Shown here: positions 44,621-55,377 of the stretch, piece after piece | Position numbering within the stretch: the first letter of the stretch is position 1 | Layout: the number at the start of each line of letters is the position of its first letter | Assembly: GCA_020466095.1 (NCBI GenBank) | Contig: CM035809.1 | Span: 27,467,063 to 27,531,062 of the forward strand | From: Chlorops oryzae | Lineage: Eukaryota > Arthropoda > Insecta > Diptera > Chloropidae | DNA length: 64,000 bases | Direction: 5' to 3' | Made by a program: the position numbers and the translations under genes | Notes under the pieces: model-generated | Databases searched by the model: none | Told to the model about the DNA's origin: nothing | The model's input: only the letters and a program-made list of their open reading frames with translations

Positions 44621-46825
44621 TATCCTTGATATGGGATAAATTGGAAATATTTTACGTTTTCATTTAGGCCCCAGCCAATAGCCTGGCAACTCGTTTTATG
44701 TGGTAGTTTATCTAAATTTCTTTGAAATTGGGCGCACAAGTTGGTGGTCGCTTAGCACTTTTTCACTTAGTATTGGCAATGCAATGTCGTTTCTAAAAGT
44801 GGAAGGATTGTGCCAAAATGGGTCACCAAATCTGTTCCATAAACAGCTGGAAGATTGTTTGAAATCATTTAACCTCCCTATTATAATTTCAACTAGACTG
44901 TTTTCAGATTTTTTTCACGCGTGTCAGACTCTCTTCGGACTTATAATTTTGAGCCTTACACTTTCTACGAATTTCGGATAGATTTCGGAGTTCTCTTTCT
45001 GAGCACTTTTTCTGCATTTTTCAAACTCGCTTCGACCTCAATATTTCTTATATGTATTATGTAACATTTCCTAAATCCAAGCACTCCGAAAATATGCAAA
45101 AGCTAACGATTGTCGCATATCCAACAAATATTTTGTTTGTTCGCCTATTCCGCTCAAACTGGAAAAAACATGATCAATTTACATGACGTAGGAACTCTTT
45201 CCAGCCAACCTCCAAACGGATGAAAGCATCAGCTTAAAAAAAAATTAAATTAGCTCAAATAGTTCCAGGACTATTGACCTGTATTCATCGTTGTATTCCA
45301 AAACGAAATCCTCTTAAAGAAAACTACCTCATTGACGGCAGCTCAATTGTAATTAAAAATACTGGGTCACTTCAAGAATAAATTTTTTGCAATTTTCTTT
45401 TGTTAATCCTTAAAAAATTCACAGTAAGGACATATAGTCACCATGAGACCATTAACATATCCTTTGCATACACTTTCATGCACCATTTCTCTCTCTCGGT
45501 CGCTACTTTCCTTAATACTTTTTTTTTTTTATATTTCACTTGTTTTCTTCAAGGCTTTGAACATGAATCAACGGATATCCTGCTGCAATCCAATCAAAAA
45601 GAAAATAAAAAATGAAAAGAACTGCACACCGAGAAAGTGCAGACCTCAACACTCCCAGAAAACACAACACCGCGTAGGCAAATTCTGTGTTTAATGGCCA
45701 ATGCAGCACATACTAATGGGCTTTATGAGTCATTTGTGCCGTACGCTGAGCGCGCCACTTGTTTTCCTCTGCCTTTCCACCATCGCTTGCTCGTTCCCGT
45801 TCCCATTCCCATTCCTTTTGCTTTCATTTCCTTTTCGCTTCGTTTTTATATTTTTTTCCCTGCTGTGCTGCTGAGTGCACCACGCCATCAGCATTGATAA
45901 TCAATAAGGATGAGGGACGACACAACTCCTGATCTTTGCTCGTGTGCATGAGTGCGCTTGTTGTGTGGTTGTTGTATTCTTCCCAGCAAATTCGAGCCAT
46001 TTCAAGAGTTCGATGTGCGCGAATGTTGGTTGCATAACGCGAATTCCTTTTACACTGGTGCACCGTGCATGTATGTGCCTTTTGATGTTGCATAATGACC
46101 TGGAGCGTACGCACGCGAAAGATGAAAAGCGTAATCCAACCGCTAGCTAAAGGATGCACATGGCCTTGTCCGCTGACTTAATCGCATAGCATCGAATTCG
46201 TACGCACACAGAGATCCCCACACATACTTACATAAGCCTACAGCTGCCCAGTTCGTCGGTTGCATAAAATGCGTTATGAATTGCTTTTGGCGGCAATTCC
46301 TTTTTAGGGGAGAACGGTTTTTCATGCTTTGGTTTTCGTGTGTGCTTTGGTCTTAGAGGCTTGCGAAGTTTTTGATTGATTTTGATAAATTTTGTTTACT
46401 CAAAAGGCCCATCAACTTTTATGGAGGAGGCCAGGAGCTTACGAAGAGTTGTGGGAATAGTTGCACGTTGGGGGAACGTTCGTATGAGAAAAATTAGTTC
46501 TTTTGAGTAGTAAAAATTGAAGAGGGCGTTCCGTTGTGAGCATGAACGTACAGGGCGTCAAAAGAAATATTATGGATCGTTAATCTCAAAAATTGCACTA
46601 AAGGTTTTCATGTTAACAGGCAAAATAGTAAAAGGAATGAAAACGAAACAAAAAAAAAAATTAAAATAAATAATGGTTTGGGAGGTGCTTTCCCCAACTA
46701 TCGATAACTTTTTTAGCTGCTCATCTTTAAGTCAGCAAAATATTTAGCAAAATTACATACAGAATAATTTACATAACCAATAAAAAGAATTTCAAATCCC
46801 TGCCAAGAATGGCTTAATTAAGGCT
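44621..46825. other. Gene-free stretch
   Basis: 44880-45000 has a few degenerate ggactcat-like words. The 93-codon frame at 44700-44981 starts with an in-frame non-ATG codon and has no domain. Frames of 83-111 codons near 45440-46160 overlap on both strands. No gene supported. Confidence 0.4.
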
Positions 46826-46829
46826 TTAA

Positions 46830-46956
46830 CCCTTTAACGAATAAAGGAAAAGATTTTCTACACACAATTCCAACGATTTATAGCATTTTATATTCACAAC
46901 ATTGCTATAAATCGTTCAACTTATGTGGGAAAATTTTCCCCTCATGCGTTAAAGGG
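46830..46956. mobile_element. piggyBac-like MITE with TTAA TSD, 127 bp
   Basis: TTAA|CCCTTTAACG ... CGTTAAAGGG|TTAA (TSDs 46826-46829 and 46957-46960). The inner inverted repeat CGATTTATAGCA/TGCTATAAATCG brackets the centre. CCC ends and TTAA sites are the piggyBac pattern. Its right end recurs at 47300-47327 as part of the downstream tandem array. Confidence 0.75.
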
Positions 46957-47575
46957 TTAAGAGTATTCGTACAACTCCTAAAATCGTTATTCAGGACATT
47001 TTCAAATAGGTACATGAACGAAAATAAACATATTTCTAACTGCGGGAAACATTTTAAATATTTCGAAGCATACTTTCTGGGGAAAAATTTTATATTTTTC
47101 ATTGTATTGTATTGTATTGTATTTTGAGTACGATCCGTAGTACAAAAAGAAGAAAACTCATTATTCTAACTGCGGGAAACATTTTAAATATTTCGAAGCA
47201 TACTTTCTGGGGCAATTTTTTTTTCTTTTTATTTTATTGTATTTTGAGTACGATCCCTAGTACAAAAAGAGGAAAACTCTTTTGACTTATGAGAGGAAAA
47301 TTTTCCCCTCATGCGTTAAAGGGTTAAGAATATTCGTACAACTCCTAAAATCTTTATTCAGGACATTTTCAAATAGGTACACCAACGAAAATAAACATAT
47401 TTCTAACTGCGGGAAACATTTTAAATATTTCGAAGCATACTTTCTGGGGAAAAATTTTATATTTTTCATTGTATTTGTATTGTATTGTATTTTGAGTACG
47501 ATCCTTAGTACAAAAAGAGGAAAACTCATTATTCTAACTGCGGGAAACATTTTAAATATTTCGAAGCATACATAC
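46920..47575 (+). repeat. Higher-order tandem repeat (126-bp subunit, ~367-bp unit)
   Basis: The block aactgcgggaaacattttaa + atatttcgaagcatac occurs at 47038, 47168, 47406 and 47537. A longer unit, from aaaattttcccctcatgcgt through ggacattttcaaataggtac, occurs at 46930 and 47297, 367 bp apart. (ATTGT)n tracts of different length sit in each subunit. The larger unit includes the right end of the piggyBac-like MITE. Confidence 0.88.
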
Positions 47576-49129
47576 TTTTCATCATTTAATCCCTCTCAAG
47601 TATAGGTTGGTATTTTAGGACTTATTTTCTTTTGTATCTCTTATAACCAAATAAACCCTTTTTAAAATTAATTTAACCCAGTAGTTCCCAAAATTATTTT
47701 TGCAACACATATTTTTCAAACGACAGACTTTTATGTAGATACCTATTTGGACATCCCACGTACAAAAATTTATTCCGCTTTCCAAATTTTTCTGACAATT
47801 TTGCCCACTGTACAGAAATCCAGCTAACTACCTTCGCAATTTCCAATGCTATTCGTTCGTACACCGAAAACAAAAACGATCGACTTCACGTGCGATGTTA
47901 TGGCGAAAGGTTTTTTGTTTTTTTTGGGGGGTTTTCTAATAACCGGAAAAGGCAGAACTAATGACTCCAGCTAATGTGAGCGGCTTTCAAAATGATAGCA
48001 ATGGAGTATAACGACGCCGAAGCAACGCCTTCAGCATAGCACGTAAGCTCATTTTCAATCTCGAGCACATTCCTCATCGACCGCAATAACACCTACAAGG
48101 CGCACACACACACATACGAAATACTGGCACATTGAAATACGCAGGCGAAGATAAAGTGCTGAGCGGTACTTTATTAGTGCGAGGGTAAGAAAACAATTCA
48201 CATTTCCACCTGACCACTATGGCTGACTCTATGTATTCCGAGGAAAATCACATTCAGTTTATGGTTGCACCGCAAAGTTGAAGCTACTTACGAGTACACC
48301 TCATTCCCACATGCGGATATTTGGGCGTGTGTGTGTGTGTAACTAACGATTAGGTGCAGCGCGATTTATGCTTCCTATTCCTCTCCGAATCTCATCACAC
48401 AGTAGGCAGTCCTGTTCGGTATGACGCGAATCTTCGTTCGTGTTCTCATCATAACAATACACAATCCAATCCATGGAGACCCCGGCTCGATCTGTTCGGG
48501 ACATTTATGTTGTTTCAGGCCAACGATTCCGTCGGTAACGGTGGTGGGTAGTGGTGGCGATTGTGGTGGTGTTTGTGCTGCGGAATCAGTACAATGCTGA
48601 AGAGTTTATTATTGTGTGAGATGACGGACGGTCGGACTGACGTAGTCCAGCAAGGCTTGATGGTTGCCCTAACGGCATAATACAATGCTGCAAGCATCAA
48701 GAACTGCCGGCAATAGAATTTGATAGACGATTATTATGACAGCAATTAATTGGCGATTAGGAAAATGTCAGCAGCACAGTCGGCATTGCCTTCAGATGGA
48801 ATTCGTTTTCAATGCGAATTTTGCTATTGTATTATTTATACCGATGTGGTTCTTGTAGCTCTCATCATTATGAAAATAGTAGATGGATTATTAAGAAGAT
48901 TGAAATGATCGGAAGTGGAAGCTTATTAATTGAAAAAAAAAAGTAGGAGTTGAAGGGACATATGGATTAGACGGCATTAAAACACTGTGTTCAGGATACT
49001 TTTCTTCAATTTTCTAATAGACTGAGATCATATTCATCAACTCCTTTTGAGGGTTTCTGGGTTCTCATCAAGTATAATCCCGTATAAGCTCTACTTCTTC
49101 CTATAGTATACAGAACAAAAAATTGCTCG
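47576..49129. other. Gene-free stretch
   Basis: Includes a (TG)n tract at 48328-48341 and GTGGTGG-rich sequence at 48538-48575. No gene supported. Confidence 0.45.
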
Positions 49130-49860
49130 GGTTTATTTAGTCCGAAATAAGAATAAAATATGAGGCTTAGAAATATGAATCCAAAATGAATCCAAAATGA
49201 TCAAATCCAAAATGAGTTCAAATTGACTCCGAAAACGGTCCGAAATGAAAAAAATCGTATCAAATATAATCCAAAGTGCAAAACTTATAAGAAAAATAAA
49301 GAAAATATTGGGTTCAGAAATATGAATCTAAAGTAACTGCAAAATTAGTCCAAAATTAGAACAAAATAAATTGAAAATTGCTTCAAAATGAGTTCAAAAT
49401 ACGTAGAAAATATTAAATTAAGATATATGATTAAAAAATGAGTGAATGACTCAGAAAAGAATAAGAAATATAAAGAATAAAATGGCTCGAATGACTGAAA
49501 AGGAGAAAGAAAAATAAGCAAAATATGGTTCGTAGAAAAATGAATTAAAAAATATGATTCCAAAATGAGTCAAATGGGTCCGAAAATGATCTAAAATAGG
49601 AAATGATCGATATATGAAAAAATCAGGCATTGAAAGGATCTAAAAGCGAAAAATTGAATCCAAAATGTTAGTAAATGAGTCCAAAATGAGTTCAAAAACG
49701 TAAAAATTTGATGGCATATAAAAAATACTGAATATCCATTAAATAAAAGTCCTATGAATATGGGTCTCATTGGATATGAAAGCCCTGAATATAGATGCCT
49801 TGAAAGTCCAAATGCGTTCCAATCGACGGAATCCGAAATTAATGCAAATCAAAATTAAAT
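49130..49860. repeat. Degenerate AAAATGAGTCCGAAA repeat tract 2
   Basis: Words such as 'ccaaaatga', 'gagttcaaa', 'tccgaaaatga' recur throughout at irregular spacing. It is the complement of the word seen at 38380-38830. It looks like an old, slipped short tandem array. Confidence 0.65.
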
Positions 49861-51536
49861 AAATTCAAATGAAAATATTGGCCTTAAGAAACTATAGAGT
49901 CAAAAGATTTTATCAAAATCAGTATTGATTCAAATCGAGTCTTTTATCAGGTCTTGAAAATATCATCTTCATTAAAGCGTCATAAAATTTTCTAATTGGC
50001 ACAAAAGAATCACAAAATTTGAGAATGTGAAGAAATAAATTTTCCTATGAAAAAATGGCTCATAATATAAGAATCAATGAAGGAGCCATTTGAGCAGCAA
50101 GATGGAGTCGAATTGAACTCTTAACCTACGCATTCCGGTATATGAAAGCCCTGCTAATATAGATCGACCTTCGAAAGAACGCAAACCCATTCTTTTCCGA
50201 CTCATATATGAGCTCATTATGAGGGCTCTTACTTCAAATTACGACTCATTTCTCACTTAATACTCCAGGTGCTTGCTACATATACAGCTTTAAGCGTTTG
50301 TCATATTCTATGAGTTCAAAATTCGATTTTTCTCCCAATAGATACGAGTAGATCTGATTTTCTTTCGTTTTCTGTCCATCGTCTTTGCAACTTACAATCG
50401 TCCCCTCTTTCCACTTACCATTGCAGTTCATATAATTTTCTCAATTAAATTAAAAATTGGCCAAATTAAAAGACCCAAAATGAACGTAATTTATTTGTTT
50501 GTGTGTTTGGTAAGAAAGTCACGTGCACTCGAACAAGCGAAATTGATAATTCTCGCAATGGCAATCTGAATGTCTCACCTGAATGCGAACAATCTGAATG
50601 CACGGACGGACGAACAAAGTAAGCAGAGCGAACGAGTGGGCGTTGCAGACATGAAGAACAGGCAGCTATTTCAGCGATACTCGCGGACGGGCAAAGGGAC
50701 AGACAGACAGACAGACTACCAAACGAACGGACGGACGGACCAACAATTGTAGTCAGAAAAGCCAGACACAAAAGCACGAAGGAGTCAATATACGAGTAGC
50801 TGGCGAACATATGGCGCTATACGCGTTGAAAATTGCCGCTGATGATATTTTAACGAAATGCAACAAATTCCGTGCTGCGCAAGCCAAAAACGGAAATTGG
50901 CGATGCACAAAGGCAGCTCTCGATGCTTCTTTATATCAATGGCTCATTTATTATTAGCAGCGTATCTGGCGGAGAGAATGCCTTTTACGCTAGCGAATTG
51001 GCGAATCGAAATATAAGGGCCGCATCGCCACCCCCCCTACACATCACGGTATCAATTTCCTTCCTGGACGTGTATTTCGGTCTTTGCTTCGAAAAAGTTC
51101 CTTTGTGCTTCGTTGCCTTTTGTGTTAATGCTTAACTTTATTCTTCTTCGTGTTTTTTTCCAACCTTTAAGCTCCGCTCTATTCCTCCATATTCTCATCC
51201 ATCGGCCTCGCCTCGTCGGCTGCACACGTTTTGGCAATTTGCCAAAAATGAAATTTAGTCATTTCCACGTGTTTTCTTTTACTACTTTTCAACTCAACAG
51301 CATTTGCCGGCTCCTTTATCGCGTTTCGATTTTCTTTTTCTTCATTTGAGTCTTGTTTTTCTTTTTGTGTTATTGTTGTTGTTGTTGTTTTTCTTTCAAC
51401 TCTTTTTGGTCTACTTAGGTGCAGCGTTTTATTGAAAATTGTCTTAAGCGGCTTTGGAGTAGTCTAGCATAACTAGGTGTATTCGGTGCAAATCGACTTT
51501 TCTTTTATTACCTGCAATTTTGGATGCATATGTCAG

Positions 51537-51538
<2 letters not shown>
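49861..51538. other. Gene-free stretch with (GACA)n/(CGGA)n tract
   Basis: gacagacagacagactacc and cgaacggacggacggacc at 50699-50743 form, on the minus strand, a (GTCY)n tract like that of mini-me elements, but the conserved core is missing. The remaining sequence has no supported gene. Confidence 0.45.

Positions 51539-51591
<53 letters not shown>
51539..51591. repeat. (TG)n microsatellite, ~53 bp
   Basis: Uninterrupted dinucleotide run, followed by a G run at 51595-51603. Confidence 0.97.
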
Positions 51592-51593
<2 letters not shown>

Positions 51594-51907
51594 TGGGGGG
51601 GGGATGGTTGTCGAGTGCTTTCGTTCCTCAAATGAGGGTCATCTGTATTTTCGGATATTGCTTTGGAGAAACATAAATGTTGTGTGCCATTGTGTTAGTT
51701 TATCCTCTCTTTTATATTTCCTTTAGAAGGTTAATCCTTGCTTCTCATCAAAAGGAGGTTTCTTAACTCTGAAGCATTGAAGAAAACTGCTCGTAAGTAG
51801 AAGGCTAAATTTTTCCTTTCATTTTGAAAGAGATAATTCTCCACTTAATTGAAACCAAATGCTTTACTTTGAGGCCAGCATGTCGTATGAGTAACGAATC
51901 GTTGGTT
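51592..51907. other. Gene-free stretch
   Basis: No feature seen except 'gtcgtatgagtaa' at 51882-51894, whose complement lies at 52946-52959, just outside the element that follows. Confidence 0.4.
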
Positions 51908-52245
51908 CCCAGTTGTAAAAATATTCATGAAAGATGCATGAATCATGCCTCCTAAGGGTGCTTTGCATGCATGCCAAACTTCCATGCCTATTCATTTCTT
52001 TTTCTTAAGGCTTGTCATAGGAAATCATGCATAGACGAAAAATGTTTTATCAATGCTTGGGAACCCATGAAATATGTGTTCCCTACCACGAATGGTTCAA
52101 CAATGTTATTTTGTTTTTAAAAATGAAATAAAATTAAAAAAAAATTTTTTTTAATGTTTTTTTTTTTTTTTTTTCTTTTTTTCTTATTTTGCTTTTTTTC
52201 TTTATTTAAAAAACTTTTTACTTTTCTAACTTTTTTTATTTTTTT

Positions 52246-52315
52246 CGTCTCGTCCGAGAATCGAACCACTGACCGCTCGGTTGGTAATTCGGTGTCTTTA
52301 CCATTCACTGTATAG
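52246..52315 (-). repeat. tRNA-like SINE head inside the TIR element (1)
   Basis: On the minus strand TGAATGGTAAAGACACCG resembles an A box region and GTGGTTCGATTCTCGG a B box; an A-rich tail follows (complement of 52130-52245). The acceptor stem is not paired, so I read it as tRNA-derived. Confidence 0.5.
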
Positions 52316-52561
52316 GCAAATTGAATTTTTTGTCAAAACGCTAACTTGAGTTTTTTGTTGATCAAGTTTGCTTTGAAACGCGCGCATAGAATTTTCAAAG
52401 AAAAAAAATTTATTCTCAGCAAATATTTAAAAAACCATTTTAATATGGGAAAAAAAAAAAAAAAAATATTTTGTTGCAAGATTTTCAATTAAAAAAAATT
52501 AATTAAAATGAAAAAAAAAAAAAAAACTTAGATAATTAAAAAAAAAATTTTTTTTTCTCAA

Positions 52562-52627
52562 CAGAGCCAGGGCTCGAACCCGGCTCGTCGGCTGGAAGAC
52601 CTAGCATTTAAGCACTAGGCTAGCTTC
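52562..52627 (-). repeat. tRNA-like SINE head inside the TIR element (2)
   Basis: On the minus strand GCTAGCCTAGTGCTTAAATG (A-box-like) and CCGGGTTCGAGCCCTGG (B box with paired T stem) are followed by an A/T-rich tail (complement of 52440-52560). The best B box of the set. The cloverleaf is incomplete. Confidence 0.55.
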
Positions 52628-52967
52628 CCTTCGGCGGCGCGGCGATCAGAATGTGAACATGAAATCCACGCACATGCATGATTATCAACGCATGAATATG
52701 AATGCTTACGGGCATGCATTCGATTTTTTGCAGCAAAGGACACGATTGAATCATGAATGCATATGTGGCATGGACATGCTTTAGTTTCGCAGCAAAGGAA
52801 CGCATTGAACATGAAAACTGCTACGGGCATGCATGATTTCTTTGCAATGCAAAGAGAATCGCATGAATTTCATGAATGACAAAATTATGAGGCATGCATG
52901 TCTATGATATTTTTACAACTGGGTTGCAAAGCGCGCATGGAAAAAATTACTCATACGACGTGTTGGA

Positions 52968-54494
52968 CGCATTCGAGTGTGAGTTATTGATTTTAATTGA
53001 TTTCAAGAAGCGCTAAAATGCAAATTATTACTATTGGATCAGGAAAATATTAGCGTATTTTTGCCATCATTCATATTGAATGCATCAAAGATATAAAATT
53101 GAGGTCACAAGAAGACTATTGACTCATGTATCTCAAAAGAGAAAAAAAAAGAGAAAATTGAAAAAAGTATTAAAAGAAATCGAAATGGAAATGCAAAGAA
53201 AAATTAAAACCAAATACGAAACTCTCTCTGGTACTTACATTTTGAGCTAGAAAATTCTTTCGCTTTTTTTTGCCAATTCCAAAGCATCGAGTTCGCTTCT
53301 GCTTGAATCGCTTTGTGGCAACACGACTTAAAATTAGATAGCTACATAGGTACATCATTCACTTCATGTCCTTACAGATGCTATTGCTTCCCATACTCCA
53401 ACTCGAAGTCGTTCTCGTTCCTACTTTGCTTCCTTTATACTTGTCTTTTCTTTTTCTTTTTTGCTACTTTTCTAATGTTTTTTCATTGGTGTAACATTAT
53501 CCGCATGAGCTGTTGCTGGTGCCACCATTGCAGCCGTAATTGAACGAGCAACGTTTATCTACTTGTACCTAGCCCAAAGTCTTCTTCCCTTTCCGCAAAC
53601 GTCTACTTCATCATCATCTTTATCGTTACCGTCGCCAGCATCGGGGTTTTCCATTTTTACTCTTTTTTTATTTATTTTTTCTTGACTGCTTTCTTTTTAT
53701 CCTTCCTGAGTACGACGAATGTAATCCGAGTGAACTTAAAATTTCTTTGTTCTCACGTTTTGCCTTAAGGGAGTTTTGAATTCGACTCCGAAGAATTAGG
53801 ACTAACAACCTACATATTTTTGGGGTAGGATGCTATTTCTAGCACATCCCGTTGGAACCTCTTTATATTGGCAATCAAGCGTCGTGGTCGTGGTCGTAGT
53901 GATCCGTGCTAGAATACTTAAGTATGTATATACACTGTCTGAGCTTATTGCATGTCTATCAGCAAACAGTGCTTCGGAGGATATAGAGTCGTCGTCGTCG
54001 TCGTCAGAGTCAGCGTCGTTTTTTCTTGCGGTATCAATATCATTTTACTCAACTTGGCTGGCGCTTTGGCTTCAGCTTGGCTTTGCTTGATGATGCTTTT
54101 TTTTATATTTTGTAACACACAGTTCTCTTTTTTCATTCCAATGCATACTCATTTGATTCTTATATGAAGCGTATATCTTATGATATCTCTCTAAAGTACT
54201 TCCACGTACTCAGCGGTTTTTGCTGTGCATGTCTTAAAGTGTAATACAAGCGAACGTTTGGGCTTACAAAATTTATTCACACATGTCGAAGAATGTCTGA
54301 AGAAGTCTCGAGGCTAGAAATACAATCTTTTTTTTGGAGGGATTTATAACAAAGGTGCTTAAGATAATTGCCAAAAATCTTCCAAATTTATTTGTTTCTT
54401 GAGATTTCAGGTATGCTTTGCAAAGAAAATATATTAAAGGCCATATTCTTTAAAAGGATATGAAAGAGTTCTGCGCATAGAAATGGGAATTTCA
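52968..54494. other. Gene-free stretch
   Basis: (GTC)n at 53988-54004 and a TTTTTC-rich tract at 53445-53480. Frames up to 86 codons without domains. No gene supported. Confidence 0.45.
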
Positions 54495-54583
54495 CCTTAA
54501 GGGTGTGCTAATGTGTGCCAAAGAATCTCTGATAGCAGATAAAGACAAAAAAAAAAAAAAAAATACCTTGCCTACTTTAAGGG
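54495..54583 (+). repeat. Direct repeat flanking the TTAA element, left copy
   Basis: ccttaagggtgtgctaatgt, gtgccaaagaatctctgata, gcagataaagacaaaa, ccttgcctactttaagg: repeated at 55296-55377 with few changes. Confidence 0.9.
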
Positions 54584-55297
54584 GGTCTTCTCATTGAAAA
54601 CCCGTTTTTTGGACCCTTTTTAAAAAAATTCTTATTTGAAAACGCAAAGAATAATTGAAAACTTTTTTTTATTTTATTTATTGTATTACAAAAGGTTCAA
54701 AGTAAATAAAAAAATTTTTTTTGTCTCGATACGTGGGCTGTTCAAAAAGTAATAAGACTTCAAAGTTGGTGGTGAAAAAAAAGGTGCCGTCACGGCGGCA
54801 CGATTCCGGGTCCCGGAGCGTGAAATGGAAAAAAAACGGGGTTATAATCAGTATAGATGTAATTCTCGGGTGAACCTCAAGCTTAATTTTGTGATTTTTT
54901 TTGACAAAATGGCGGCCATTCAAAAAAAAAATTTCAATTTCGGGCTTTTTTTTTTGTAGTTTAGTGTAAAAAAAAAAATTGTAAAAAATTTTTTTAAATT
55001 ATGGTCGAGGTTCACCCGAGAATGGTAACAATTCTGCGTCGATTCCACTTTGTTTCATGAAAATCGGTTCAGTTGAACTGGAGAATCATCGCCAGTTCGA
55101 AAAAGGTTCGATAACGCGTTAAATTGAACAACGCAAAAATACTCGTTTTAGCGCAGATTTCGACAAAAAAGGCTTTATCCTCTAACTATTTCGAATTTCA
55201 AAAAATCTTTTAGGGGCATATTCACAACTACCCAAGCTATAAATAAATGCAAAAAAAAAAAAAGTCGAAAAAAAAGTTGCTCAATGAGAAGACCCCC
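54581..55297. mobile_element. TTAA-flanked (piggyBac-like) foldback element, 717 bp
   Basis: TTAA|GGGGGTCTTCTCATTGA ... TCAATGAGAAGACCCCC|TTAA, a 17-bp perfect TIR. Inner inverted words ctcgggtgaacct/aggttcacccgag lie at 54865-54877 and 55009-55021. TTAA at both ends suits piggyBac. Open frames are short and read through A/T runs. Confidence 0.8.
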
Positions 55298-55377
55298 TTA
55301 AGGGTGTATTAATGTGTGCCAAAGAATCTCTGATAGCAGATAAAGACAAAAATAAAATACCCTTGCCTACTTTAAGG
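55296..55377 (+). repeat. Direct repeat flanking the TTAA element, right copy
   Basis: Second copy of 54495-54583; its poly(A) stretch is shorter. The element sits exactly at the junction of the two copies, overlapping the TTAAGG they share. Confidence 0.9.

Larger units (their letters stand above)
51908..52923. mobile_element. TIR element with CATGCAT-rich subterminal region, 1016 bp
   Basis: CCCAGTTGTAAAAATAT at the left end is matched by ATATTTTTACAACTGGG at the right. The right subterminal ~270 bp (52650-52920) is packed with GCATGCAT and CATGAAT words and two diverged copies of tacgggcatgcat followed by a TTTGCA(GC/AT)AAA(G)G block; similar words occur at 51930-51990. Dense subterminal motifs suit hAT or Mutator-like elements. 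The interior carries A/T runs and two tRNA-like sequences. No transposase and no clear TSD. Confidence 0.65.

Noticed and set aside
45824..46159. 111-codon minus-strand frame with scattered Cys/His
   Set aside because: Cys/His spacing fits no zinc finger pattern and the frame overlaps open frames on the plus strand.
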